64,000 nucleotides of DNA, taken from positions 35,790-99,789 of the forward strand of contig NZ_WHNZ01000018.1 in the NCBI RefSeq assembly GCF_013141725.1. The letters are read 5' to 3'. Position 1 is the first letter of the stretch; every line of letters begins with the position of its first letter. Source of the stretch: Paenibacillus planticolens (GTDB lineage: Bacteria > Bacillota > Bacilli > Paenibacillales > NBRC-103111). Made by a program: the position numbers and the translations under genes. Shown here piece after piece: positions 45,293 to 53,407 of the stretch. The notes under the pieces were generated by a model, which was given only the letters and a program-made list of their open reading frames with translations, was not told the origin of the DNA and did not search any database.

Positions 45293-46738
45293 CTATCTGC
45301 CTACCGTACCCATTGAATTGATAACTTTGTCAAGCATTTCATCGAAAGTTGTAAGGGCACGGGCTGCTGCGTTATAAGCGTGCTGATATTTAATCATGTC
45401 GGCCATCTCTTCATCCAAGGAAACACCGCTAACCGATTGGCGTCTAGCATCCACTTGATCAACGAGAATCTTCTGATTCGAAACCTGACGCTGTGCCTCT
45501 TGCGTCTGAACGCCAATTTCCGACACTACCGCGCGAAGGAATTCGTCGAATGTACCGCCATTTAGGATGATTTTGGTGACGCCCGAACCATCGAAGTTGT
45601 ACTTCGTATTCTTAATGCCCGCGAGTTTCAATGCCAGCTCATTGTTACCTTTTACGACACGCTCTACACCGTTAGCATCTGTATATGTTTTACCGGAAGC
45701 GGCGATTCGCTCCACGTTATCCGTAATGTTCGAGCTTACCTGAACCGTTTCTGCAGCAGTGTTAAAATCAGCGATCGGTACGAAGAAGTCCCCTCCTTTG
45801 GTCGGAGGATCTTGCAGTGTATAACCTTGCTTATGCATGTCATTAACGGCTGTGACAATGGTAGAAACCATGGAGTTCAACTGATTCTTATATTCTGTGA
45901 CGTAACGTTGATCAGACAGCATTAACCCGTAGAGCTCACCACTGTTCAAATCAGCCGGATATGCCGAACTAGCCAGAGCCTCATCAAACTCCGTTGGTGT
46001 GCTAGCAACAACAAGATCCTGATTCCCCATTTTTACATGGTAACCTCCAGATTCCTCTTGCACGGTAACATTGATGACCTTGGACAACCCGTCAACAAGC
46101 AAATCCCGTTGATCCCGAAGATCATTCGCGTTATTACCAAGGCCTTCGATTCGGAAAATTTCCGTATTTAGCTCGGCAATCTGCTTCAATGTCGTATTGA
46201 CTTGTGTGACTTTAACAGTCATGTTGTCTTTCAAATCCGACCCTAGATCCTTCAATTGCTTCGCAGCGTGATTGAATGCATCCGTAACAGCAAGTGCACT
46301 TTCCTTAACAACAGCCCTTGTCTCCAGATTATCCGGCTGCTTGCTCAGCTCCTGCCACGCATTCCAGAAGTTATCGAGTACCTGGCGCAGACCTGTGTCC
46401 GACGGTTCGTTGATAATGGCTTCCAGCTTCTCCAATGTATCTTGGCGAACCGTCCATTCACCTAAACTTTTATTCTCATTCGCATATTGCTTATCTAGGA
46501 AAGCTTCACGAATCCGGCTCACCTCGGTAAACATAACACCTTGTCCCATTTGCCCCGGGATAGTCGAGCGCTGCAAGCTTAGTGCCTCAATGGGCTCTGC
46601 GGCAACCATTTTGACAACCTGGCGTGAAAAGCCAGGCGTGTTAGCATTGGCTACGTTATGTCCGGCCGTTGTCAATGCGGCTTGTTGTGTAAGGATCCCC
46701 CGCTTGGATATTTCAATTCCGCCAAAAGTCGATCTCAT
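45293..46738 (-). CDS. flgK: Flagellar hook-associated protein 1
   Basis: 481 aa. Rod/hook-type N-terminus (STFGGIEISKRGILTQQAAL, AGHNVANANTPGFSRQ) and C-terminus (GVSLDEEMADMIKYQHAYNA, ALTTFDEMLDKVINSMG) bracket a variable middle. It is the first junction protein between hook and filament. It follows flgN, its likely export chaperone, in the operon. Confidence 0.96.
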   Translation of the reverse strand: MRSTFGGIEISKRGILTQQAALTTAGHNVANANTPGFSRQVVKMVAAEPIEALSLQRSTIPGQMGQGVMFTEVSRIREAFLDKQYANENKSLGEWTVRQDTLEKLEAIINEPSDTGLRQVLDNFWNAWQELSKQPDNLETRAVVKESALAVTDAFNHAAKQLKDLGSDLKDNMTVKVTQVNTTLKQIAELNTEIFRIEGLGNNANDLRDQRDLLVDGLSKVINVTVQEESGGYHVKMGNQDLVVASTPTEFDEALASSAYPADLNSGELYGLMLSDQRYVTEYKNQLNSMVSTIVTAVNDMHKQGYTLQDPPTKGGDFFVPIADFNTAAETVQVSSNITDNVERIAASGKTYTDANGVERVVKGNNELALKLAGIKNTKYNFDGSGVTKIILNGGTFDEFLRAVVSEIGVQTQEAQRQVSNQKILVDQVDARRQSVSGVSLDEEMADMIKYQHAYNAAARALTTFDEMLDKVINSMGTVGR

Positions 46739-46787
46739 GATTTCCCTCTCCTATGCCCCATATGGTTATTCTGATTCTATCCAGACA

Positions 46788-47285
46788 CTAGCCTCTTCGA
46801 TCAAACATCCCAAGACGATTTCCGCTCTTTGCCTGATTCGGGTTCCTGTAAACAAGATCATCCTCCGGCGGGCCAATAACTAAATCAAGGGAGTAATTAA
46901 CGAATGACAATGACTGCTCAATAAGCTGTTGATTAATGATGTTGTTCTGTTTCAATTCCTCTATCGTAGCAAGCAGCTTCTGTTGTGCATCCATCAGCGC
47001 TTGTTTCTCTTCAGCCTTAAAAATAACTTTGATTAAATCGCCGACCGTAATCTTGGGGTTAGGATTATATCCTCTCGATATTAAGTAGGAGCCGATGATT
47101 TGAATCCGTTGCTGATTCGCCTCTGCAATCGCTCTTACCCACTTGTTTTCTCGATTAACAATCATGTTCAATTGATCGATGTCATTGCTAACAAGAATCG
47201 GCGTTTTCACCTTGGCAAGCTCAAGCAATGCCTCATGCGCTTCTTGAAGCTTATCCATCGTTTCCAGCAAAGGCTGTATGGACAT
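46788..47285 (-). CDS. flgN: Flagellar export chaperone FlgN
   Basis: 165 aa, helical, with the FlgN-like start (LLETMDKLQEAHEALLELAK) and ENKWVRAIAEANQQRIQIIG. It should bind FlgK and FlgL before export. The sequence family is loose, but the position between flgM and flgK is the usual one (B. subtilis yvyG). The tail is polar and probably flexible. Confidence 0.88.
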   Translation of the reverse strand: MSIQPLLETMDKLQEAHEALLELAKVKTPILVSNDIDQLNMIVNRENKWVRAIAEANQQRIQIIGSYLISRGYNPNPKITVGDLIKVIFKAEEKQALMDAQQKLLATIEELKQNNIINQQLIEQSLSFVNYSLDLVIGPPEDDLVYRNPNQAKSGNRLGMFDRRG

Positions 47286-47321
47286 ACGATCGTCACCTGC
47301 TTCTATCTTGGATGTATTTCC

Positions 47322-47594
47322 TTATTTCAGATAAGGAAGAATTTTTTCTGCTAATTTAGCCGCATCAACACGGTAAGTCCCCGCTGCCACTGATGATTTC
47401 AGTTGTTCAATGCGAAGCGTCTGCTCTTCCGTACGAGCTGTTCCTGAAGCCCCTAAGAGCTCTTTCGCTTCCGCCGAAATCTCCACTTGATCCTTCGGCT
47501 TGCCTTTCTTGCCGGCAGCTTGAGTATATGCGGAATCCCCTGCTTTTTTATAAGGATTAATCGCTCCGATTCGTTGATTTTCATTAATTTTCAT
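47322..47594 (-). CDS. flgM: Anti-sigma factor FlgM
   Basis: 90 aa. The N-terminal half is polar and disordered in the family; the C-terminal half carries the sigma-binding helices (TLRIEQLKSSVAAGTYRVDA and KLAEKILPYL). It holds sigma-D inactive until the hook is complete and FlgM is secreted or otherwise relieved. It lies under a good sigma-D promoter (47657-47684), giving the known feedback loop. Confidence 0.94.
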   Translation of the reverse strand: MKINENQRIGAINPYKKAGDSAYTQAAGKKGKPKDQVEISAEAKELLGASGTARTEEQTLRIEQLKSSVAAGTYRVDAAKLAEKILPYLK

Positions 47595-47622
47595 ACCCTA
47601 ACAACTCCTATGTTCTCAGACC

Positions 47623-47666
47623 TAAAAAAACAAAATGCCGATAATCTTTAGATCTATTATCGGCAT
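47623..47666 (-). terminator. Terminator of the comF-yvyF transcript
   Basis: A perfect 11-bp stem (47635-47645 with 47656-47666), 10-nt loop, then TTTTG and T7 on the minus strand. Confidence 0.9.
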
Positions 47667-47684
47667 CTCTTATATGAAACTTTA
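47657..47684 (-). promoter_or_regulatory. Sigma-D promoter of flgM
   Basis: TAAA (47681-47684) and GCCGATAA (47657-47664) are 16 bp apart, an exact match to the consensus boxes. The -10 lies in the 5' arm of the yvyF terminator, and transcription would start in its loop. Confidence 0.8.
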
Positions 47685-47708
47685 TATCTTTGCTGTCCTA
47701 TTTCTAAA

Positions 47709-48131
47709 TTAATGGCGGTCCCGTAAGCGTTCTTGAATCTTAAAGCTCACATTGCCGCCCCTCTCAGCCTGCTCCGCTCTCCGTCGCTCATCTTCTTCCG
47801 TATTCCTAACATCCTTCACAAGCTTCATCCGACAAGGTTCACAGATCGTATTCTCGCGAATCAAGGTCCCGCACACTTCACAAGGGTAAGCCATATTGGG
47901 AGCATGGACGATAGAAATTCGACCCTCACGAATAAATTTCGTAATCTGTTTGATGGATACGTCCGTAGCTTCGCTTAACTCATTTATGTTAGTACCTTTG
48001 TTTGCACGCAGATACTTCAGGCATTTATCGTACTGCTGCTCCAAGTCCTTTAAACAGTTCGGGCACACCTCAGCAAATCCCTTAACGAAAATCTTCCCAC
48101 AACGTGGACAATTAGCGACATTCATGCCCAT
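47709..48131 (-). CDS. YvyF-like flagellar operon protein with zinc fingers
   Basis: 140 aa with two Cys-rich parts: CPRCGKIF...CPNC near the N-terminus and CEVCG...CEPC at about 95-115, likely zinc ribbons. Between them is a helix-turn-helix-like stretch (NINELSEATDVSIKQITKFI). It belongs to the flagellar operon protein family seen next to flgM (B. subtilis yvyF). A DNA- or RNA-binding regulatory role is likely but unproven. The ATG follows AAAGGGGTG. Confidence 0.85.
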   Translation of the reverse strand: MGMNVANCPRCGKIFVKGFAEVCPNCLKDLEQQYDKCLKYLRANKGTNINELSEATDVSIKQITKFIREGRISIVHAPNMAYPCEVCGTLIRENTICEPCRMKLVKDVRNTEEDERRRAEQAERGGNVSFKIQERLRDRH

Positions 48132-48244
48132 TATATGGCACCCCTTTCATTGTTCCCAAACACCCCATATTTAATTCCAGTTTACAGCAATACGACAACG
48201 TTTGCATATCACTATTTTTAAGACGTTCGCGTTTGTTATTCCTT

Positions 48245-49015
48245 CTACCTCGCCCATGTTATCCCGAATACTTTTACCGGCAGGCACTCAGATAAAACTT
48301 TAGCGCACTGATTCATAGTACTTCCGGTTGTGTAGACATCATCCACGATATATATGACGTACGAAGCTGCCTGATAGCTCGTAAATTGATCCAGGAACAT
48401 CTCGTTCATCTCAAAAACATGCGCTAAATCGTCCAGCCGCTCACTCCTCTTCTTGAAGCTTTGTTTATCCGTATGTTTGGATCGATGAAGAAGAGTCACA
48501 ACGGGAAGTCCGGTTATTCTGCCTAACTCGATAGCCATCTGCTCTGCTTGGTTAAAACCGCGTTCCAGCAACCTGCGCTCACTTACAGGTACGAATGTGA
48601 TAAGCTCCTGAACAGGAATCGCCTCGATAATTCTTTTCTCCCTTTCATGTTGCAATAAGTGATAAGCATGGACGAGCATGCTGCCAATAACGGCTTTGAG
48701 CCGTTCGTCCCCTCGGTATTTGTAACGGGCTAAAAGCTCTTTCATCGTTTCATCATATCTTACCGCACTGCGGCTTTGCGAGAAATAAGCGTGCTGCCTT
48801 CTTTGACAGTCATAGCATACCTCCCCTCTTCCGCATATTTGGCAAAGCACTTCTCGAATCCAGGGAATCCGCGCATAACACGAATCGCAAAGCCCTAACT
48901 GCTCAAGTCGGATCAGCTTAGTCTGTTTACAAACTAGGCACTCCTTCTTCATAGAACTAAGCAGCGAATAGACCGCAATCCTCATTCCTTCCAGCCAAGC
49001 TCTCCAATCCCTCAT
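48245..49015 (-). CDS. comFC: ComF family protein (ComFC), phosphoribosyltransferase-like
   Basis: 256 aa. N-terminal zinc-type cysteines (CLVCKQTK, CDSCYARI, CQICG, CYDCQ) precede a type-I phosphoribosyltransferase domain with PVSERRLLERGFNQAEQMA and the PRPP loop YIVDDVYTTGSTMNQCAK. ComFC is needed for DNA uptake in B. subtilis, with ComFA. Its ATG abuts the comFA stop, so the two are coupled. The comFB gene that lies between them in B. subtilis is absent. Confidence 0.93.
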   Translation of the reverse strand: MRDWRAWLEGMRIAVYSLLSSMKKECLVCKQTKLIRLEQLGLCDSCYARIPWIREVLCQICGRGEVCYDCQRRQHAYFSQSRSAVRYDETMKELLARYKYRGDERLKAVIGSMLVHAYHLLQHEREKRIIEAIPVQELITFVPVSERRLLERGFNQAEQMAIELGRITGLPVVTLLHRSKHTDKQSFKKRSERLDDLAHVFEMNEMFLDQFTSYQAASYVIYIVDDVYTTGSTMNQCAKVLSECLPVKVFGITWAR

Positions 49016-50911
49016 TCATTTCCCCCTCTCAAAATAGCCCTGTTTGCGCGCGATGCGGTTCATTTTCTGTATTTGTCGAATAGCCTCCTTTTGTGAGTGA
49101 GTAAATTCTTTTGCTGCAAAATAAACCATTCCTGCCGGATCGTCTTTTGACCTGCCAGCCCGCCCTGCCATTTGAACGAGGGCTGCTTCATCAAATAACT
49201 TGGAGTCGGCATCCAGGATAAATACATCCGACTTGGGTACAGTGACTCCTCGTTCCAGAATCGTTGTTGTCACCAGCAATTGTAAGTCCCTGTTTCGAAA
49301 GCGTTGGACTTTTTCAGCACGAGCAGCGTCCTTCGATGAAGTTCCTTCGACACACACCGTGTTGCCTCCCTGATTTAACTTTGCCCTTAGCAAATTCACC
49401 ATAGGCTCCACCAACTGTATGCTGGGAACAAAAACAAACAACTGTGCACCACGTTCAACGGAAACCAGCAGCTTTGCAAGCAACAAATTGGGTAAATTGC
49501 GAGACGGTATTAATTTATTTAGAGATGAGACAGCTATGCGCTCCGGAACCGGCAAGGGATTTTTGTGAAAACGCACCGAAACCCTTACGTGAGGCAATCG
49601 GCCACGCTCAGCTTCCTGCCTGGTGATTTTCGGCGGTGTAGCCGAAAGTAGAATATTAACACCACTTGGCTTGCAAACTTTTGCAGCCGCATAAGTAAGC
49701 ATCGGATTGTTATGATAAGGAAAGGCATCAATCTCATCGATAATAACGAGGTCGAATGCCTCATGAAACCGAATAAGCTGATGCGTCGTAGCGATCGTGA
49801 TTACCCCCTGCTCCCATCGCTGCTGGCTGCCGCCATAAAGCGTCACTACACTACAACCGCTAAAAGCTCGCGCAATTCGAGGCTGCAGCTCCAGCACCAC
49901 GTCTTTGCGCGGGGTTGCGATGAGGACACGTCCTCCATTGGCCACTGTATGATGAACGAGGGGAAATATCATTTCTGTCTTACCGGCGCCGGTAACCGCC
50001 CAGATCAGAAACCGCCGGGGAGCTTGAGATAGCGGTGATTTCCCAACTTTAGACTTCTCGCCGCATATAAAGCGCAGCCCTTCCAGAGAAGCCCGAGCCT
50101 GAGCTTCACTAAGCCCCCAGGGTTCGATATAGGCTTGAAGATTCTCCTGAGCTAGGCCTTCGTCAGCAAACTTTTGTTCCGGTAGAGACTTAATACGGTT
50201 ATCCCTTGGTATACCAAGAATAAGCAGCGAGCAAAATCTGGTCCGCCCCATGGTCAAACAAGCCTCGCAGTAAGGACAATCTTGTCCGCAATGCTGACAT
50301 GACGCCCAAAACATCTGCTCATCCGAGCTGCCGCACCGCCTGCAGCAATAAGCCATCCTCGTCCTAAACATCCTTCCCCAGTCTCGGAACTCTTCCATTC
50401 GAAGACCGTTCTCCAACGTTACATCACCGTTAAGGTGAGCAAGCTGAAGATAGCTCGGCCACGCTTCTCCAACGCCAAGCCCAATGCCCGATGCTTCCAA
50501 CAGCTGCTCAAATTCTTCAATAAGCAGCGCCCTTCCGGTGCAAGCTGCTACAAGTTTGGCATAGACCTCCGAGTCTAACTTCACCTTCGGAACCTTTTCT
50601 TGCTTCAGCATCTCAGATGAATTTTTCCCCATTTCAAAAGACTCACTATTCCGCAGACCGCATTCTTTCGCTACATGACGAAAATGATGCAGCATTCCCT
50701 TATCATTCTCCCCTACCAGCACTGAACTAGCAGAACTGAGCTTGTGCAGCATTCGCACACCTTGCCCTAACGAAATAAAAGGTTCGAACAGTACGAGGCC
50801 GGCGTCGGCTGCGTATTGCTCGAACCAATATTGAATGTCCGTCATAGGGTGAATAGTCAAATGCCATTCCCACTCTTTATTCAAACAAACTGCGTAAAGT
50901 TGAACCTTCAT
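49016..50911 (-). CDS. comFA: Competence DNA helicase/translocase ComFA
   Basis: 631 aa from the ATG at 50911 after AAGGTGGGCA; a longer frame adds 14 residues. A four-Cys zinc finger (CCRRCGSS, CQHCGQDCPYCEAC) lies before the DEAD-box motor: Walker A AVTGAGKTEMIF, Walker B IIDEIDAFPYH, SATPPK and QMAGRAGRSKDDP. It is thought to drive single-stranded DNA across the membrane during transformation. The roughly 200-residue N-terminus is longer than in some homologs and less conserved. Confidence 0.93.
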   Translation of the reverse strand: MKVQLYAVCLNKEWEWHLTIHPMTDIQYWFEQYAADAGLVLFEPFISLGQGVRMLHKLSSASSVLVGENDKGMLHHFRHVAKECGLRNSESFEMGKNSSEMLKQEKVPKVKLDSEVYAKLVAACTGRALLIEEFEQLLEASGIGLGVGEAWPSYLQLAHLNGDVTLENGLRMEEFRDWGRMFRTRMAYCCRRCGSSDEQMFWASCQHCGQDCPYCEACLTMGRTRFCSLLILGIPRDNRIKSLPEQKFADEGLAQENLQAYIEPWGLSEAQARASLEGLRFICGEKSKVGKSPLSQAPRRFLIWAVTGAGKTEMIFPLVHHTVANGGRVLIATPRKDVVLELQPRIARAFSGCSVVTLYGGSQQRWEQGVITIATTHQLIRFHEAFDLVIIDEIDAFPYHNNPMLTYAAAKVCKPSGVNILLSATPPKITRQEAERGRLPHVRVSVRFHKNPLPVPERIAVSSLNKLIPSRNLPNLLLAKLLVSVERGAQLFVFVPSIQLVEPMVNLLRAKLNQGGNTVCVEGTSSKDAARAEKVQRFRNRDLQLLVTTTILERGVTVPKSDVFILDADSKLFDEAALVQMAGRAGRSKDDPAGMVYFAAKEFTHSQKEAIRQIQKMNRIARKQGYFERGK

Positions 50912-50959
50912 TGCCCACCTTACTCTCTTTTTGGAAATGCCGTCTGTTAGCAATTCCAG

Positions 50960-51355
50960 CTAACCGACAGGGATCTTCACGAGGTCCTCCCTATTGCTGA
51001 GATGCACAACAACAAAAGGTTCCCCAGCATGTTGACTCATGAATTGATCAACTGCATCATATTCCGTATGATATCTAAGCTCAAGCAAATGGGTATGAGA
51101 TAATCGCTCAATGATTTGCCTCGTATCGTCAGATGACCCTTCATCGAATATCGTTGCCGTAACTTCGTAGCCTTTTAATCCAGAGAAGAAAAAAAGTGAG
51201 CGAATATACCATTCAATTTGATTTTGATTATTTTTGGTGACAAGCAGAACTTTAGCCGGCTTCTTATTTCTACCCTTGCGAGCACCGAACCATAGGTGAA
51301 GCACAGCGATACTAATCCCGTAGCAACCCAAGATCCAAAGCAATCCAATCCACAT
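50960..51355 (-). CDS. Small membrane protein with a GT2-like fragment
   Basis: 131 aa from the ATG at 51355 after GGGAGGGATCCGCT. One N-terminal membrane helix (about 3-22) is followed by basic residues and a piece like the first Rossmann part of family-2 glycosyltransferases (KVLLVTKNNQNQIEWYIRSL and FDEGSSDDTRQIIERL). It stops before the DxD region, so catalysis is doubtful. It lies between degU and comFA. I do not recognise a named family. Confidence 0.7.
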   Translation of the reverse strand: MWIGLLWILGCYGISIAVLHLWFGARKGRNKKPAKVLLVTKNNQNQIEWYIRSLFFFSGLKGYEVTATIFDEGSSDDTRQIIERLSHTHLLELRYHTEYDAVDQFMSQHAGEPFVVVHLSNREDLVKIPVG

Positions 51356-51420
51356 AGCGGATCCCTCCCTTATTTGCAGTGTATGCCGCAAAAAGTAGAG
51401 GGGTTCCAACAAAGGGAGTC

Positions 51421-52146
51421 CTACAGGGTTACCCAACCATTCTTAATCGCAATAATAACCGCTTGTGTACGGTCATCCACTTCCATCTTCTGGAGAATGG
51501 AACTGACATGGTTTTTCACCGTTTTTTCACTAATATAGAGGAACTCTCCAATTAGCTTATTGCTTTTGCCCTCTGCCATGAGACGCAGAACTTCAGCTTC
51601 CCGTTTGGTAAGTGGACTATTGGTATTATGTATGTACTTAATTGCAGATTCCTTAGCGCCTTGGCCTGAACCAACCACTCCGACATCATCTAAATATGTC
51701 ATGCGTCTAAGCTGATTGATTAGCTTGCCTGTAACTTTCGGATGAATATAAGCATGACCAGCTACTACGGAGCGGATTGCATTAATGAGCGACTCTGCTT
51801 CCATATCTTTAAGCAAATAACCCGAGGCTCCTTTGCGGAGGGTCTCGAACACATAGCTCTCATCATCATGCAGGGAAAGAATGATAACTTTAATATCAGG
51901 AAAAATAAGCTTTAAGCGTTCTGTTGCAACTACGCCGTTCTCAAGCGGCATGTTAATGTCCATGAGAACAATATCCGGCGTGATTTGATTGCAAAGCTCA
52001 ATAACCTGGATTCCGTCGCCGCACTCACCGATGACTTCCATATCATCTTCCATATTGATGATCCGTTTAACACCTTCGCGAAACAGCTGATGATCGTCCG
52101 CAATAACAATTCGTACATTGCGCTTATGACTCGCCGTGTTGTCCAT
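51421..52146 (-). CDS. degU: Response regulator DegU
   Basis: 241 aa from the ATG at 52146 after AAGGAGGAAAATC. Receiver domain (about 10-128) with acidic pair Asp17-Asp18, phosphoacceptor Asp63 (IVLMDINMP) and Lys in LLKDMEAESL; C-terminal NarL/LuxR helix-turn-helix (LTKREAEVLRLMAEGKSNKL, then SEKTVKNHVSSILQKM). DegU controls exoenzymes, competence and motility. The start lies 23 bp inside degS, so the pair is coupled. Confidence 0.96.
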   Translation of the reverse strand: MDNTASHKRNVRIVIADDHQLFREGVKRIINMEDDMEVIGECGDGIQVIELCNQITPDIVLMDINMPLENGVVATERLKLIFPDIKVIILSLHDDESYVFETLRKGASGYLLKDMEAESLINAIRSVVAGHAYIHPKVTGKLINQLRRMTYLDDVGVVGSGQGAKESAIKYIHNTNSPLTKREAEVLRLMAEGKSNKLIGEFLYISEKTVKNHVSSILQKMEVDDRTQAVIIAIKNGWVTL

Positions 52147-53320
52147 TTTGATTTTCCTCCTTGTTCTCTGCACCGCCGCCGATAGGGATTAGCATTTTAA
52201 TTTTGGTTCCGGAATCTTTCGCGGAATCAATTATCATTGTGCCTTCCAGCAGCTCGACACGCTCACGCATACCCAGCAGCCCGAAATTATTCCCTTTAGC
52301 TATTTTCTGCTCTGTTTGCGGCACATCGAAGCCGACCCCATTATCTACAACGTAGATTTGTACTTGATCAGGTTCCAGTGTTAGCTCAACAGATAAGAAA
52401 GTTGCTTTCGCATGTTTTATTACATTAGATAGAGCTTCTTGCACCAGTCGGAAAATCGCAATTTCAAGCCCTGAGGGAATGCGAGTCTGCTTGCCTACGA
52501 GATTGAATTGCGTACGAATTCGATACTTCTCTTCAAAATCTTGAACATACTTGCGTAGTGTCGGTACGATGCCTAGGTCATCAAGCGCCATTGGGCGGAG
52601 ATTGAAGATGATCTTCCGAACTTCTTCAAGCCCCCCTCTGACTTGTCCCTTTAAATCAACTAGTTCTTCCTTCACTGCGGGGATGTCCTCTTTTATAAGC
52701 ATGCGCTGCGCAATTTCTGTACGAAGCACGACGTTCGCCAAGGTCTGAGCCATGCCATCGTGAATTTCACGCGCTATACGCTTTCGCTCTTCCTCTTGTG
52801 CCAGAATAATTTTCAAACCAAGCAGCTGCCTGTTTTTAGCCGATTCTAATATGCGAGTGACCTGATTGAGATCTCCGGATAAGTATTCTAACACTACATT
52901 CATCTGAGAAACGATCGTTTCAGCCCGCTCTACCTGCTTGTCTACATTCTTAGTTCGCACCTGCAGGTCATTGCGTCTGGTCTTCAGATTATTTTCTTTT
53001 TCCCTGGCAATAGTAAGCTGTAATTGAAAGGCAATAGCCGCTTCATAAGCAACCTTGATATCTTCCTCACGGTATTTATTAAAGTCACGGCTGACTTCCG
53101 TGAGTCGAATGCGGGAGCGCTTGTAATCCTTCTCTAGCTTGTCGACCAACTCAATCGTGATGCTCGTTTCATACTTTATTTCCTCAAGTTCACGAGTAAG
53201 CGATTCTTTCTCTAAGCGGGAAGCTTCAGCGATCTCAAACATCTGATACTTGCTGCTCTCCATGACGTTAATTGCGTTTTTTATGACACGATCTATAGCG
53301 TCTGGCTGCAAATGAAACAT
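52124..53320 (-). CDS. degS: Cytoplasmic sensor histidine kinase DegS
   Basis: 398 aa with no membrane segments. An N-terminal sensor and long coiled coil (about 30-165) lead to the HisKA_3 domain with His187 (AREIHDGMAQTLANVVLR) and a HATPase with VQEALSNVIKHAKA, DNGVGFD and FGLLGMRERVELLEG. It phosphorylates and dephosphorylates DegU. Gene order degS-degU upstream of comF matches B. subtilis. Confidence 0.96.
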   Translation of the reverse strand: MFHLQPDAIDRVIKNAINVMESSKYQMFEIAEASRLEKESLTRELEEIKYETSITIELVDKLEKDYKRSRIRLTEVSRDFNKYREEDIKVAYEAAIAFQLQLTIAREKENNLKTRRNDLQVRTKNVDKQVERAETIVSQMNVVLEYLSGDLNQVTRILESAKNRQLLGLKIILAQEEERKRIAREIHDGMAQTLANVVLRTEIAQRMLIKEDIPAVKEELVDLKGQVRGGLEEVRKIIFNLRPMALDDLGIVPTLRKYVQDFEEKYRIRTQFNLVGKQTRIPSGLEIAIFRLVQEALSNVIKHAKATFLSVELTLEPDQVQIYVVDNGVGFDVPQTEQKIAKGNNFGLLGMRERVELLEGTMIIDSAKDSGTKIKMLIPIGGGAENKEENQNGQHGES

Positions 53321-53362
53321 GCTCCTTTTTAGTGAACAATATTAGAAATTAGTCTACCCCAT

Positions 53363-53394
53363 ATTGTACCATAGTTCTTTCAATTTGAATTGAA
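53363..53394 (-). promoter_or_regulatory. Possible degS promoter with overlapping palindrome
   Basis: TACAAT (53363-53368, minus strand) could be a -10 box; the -35 is poor. TTCAATTTGAATTGAA (53379-53394) is a near-palindrome that covers the -35 place and may be an operator. Confidence 0.3.
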
Positions 53395-53407
53395 CTTCTA
53401 GCACTAT

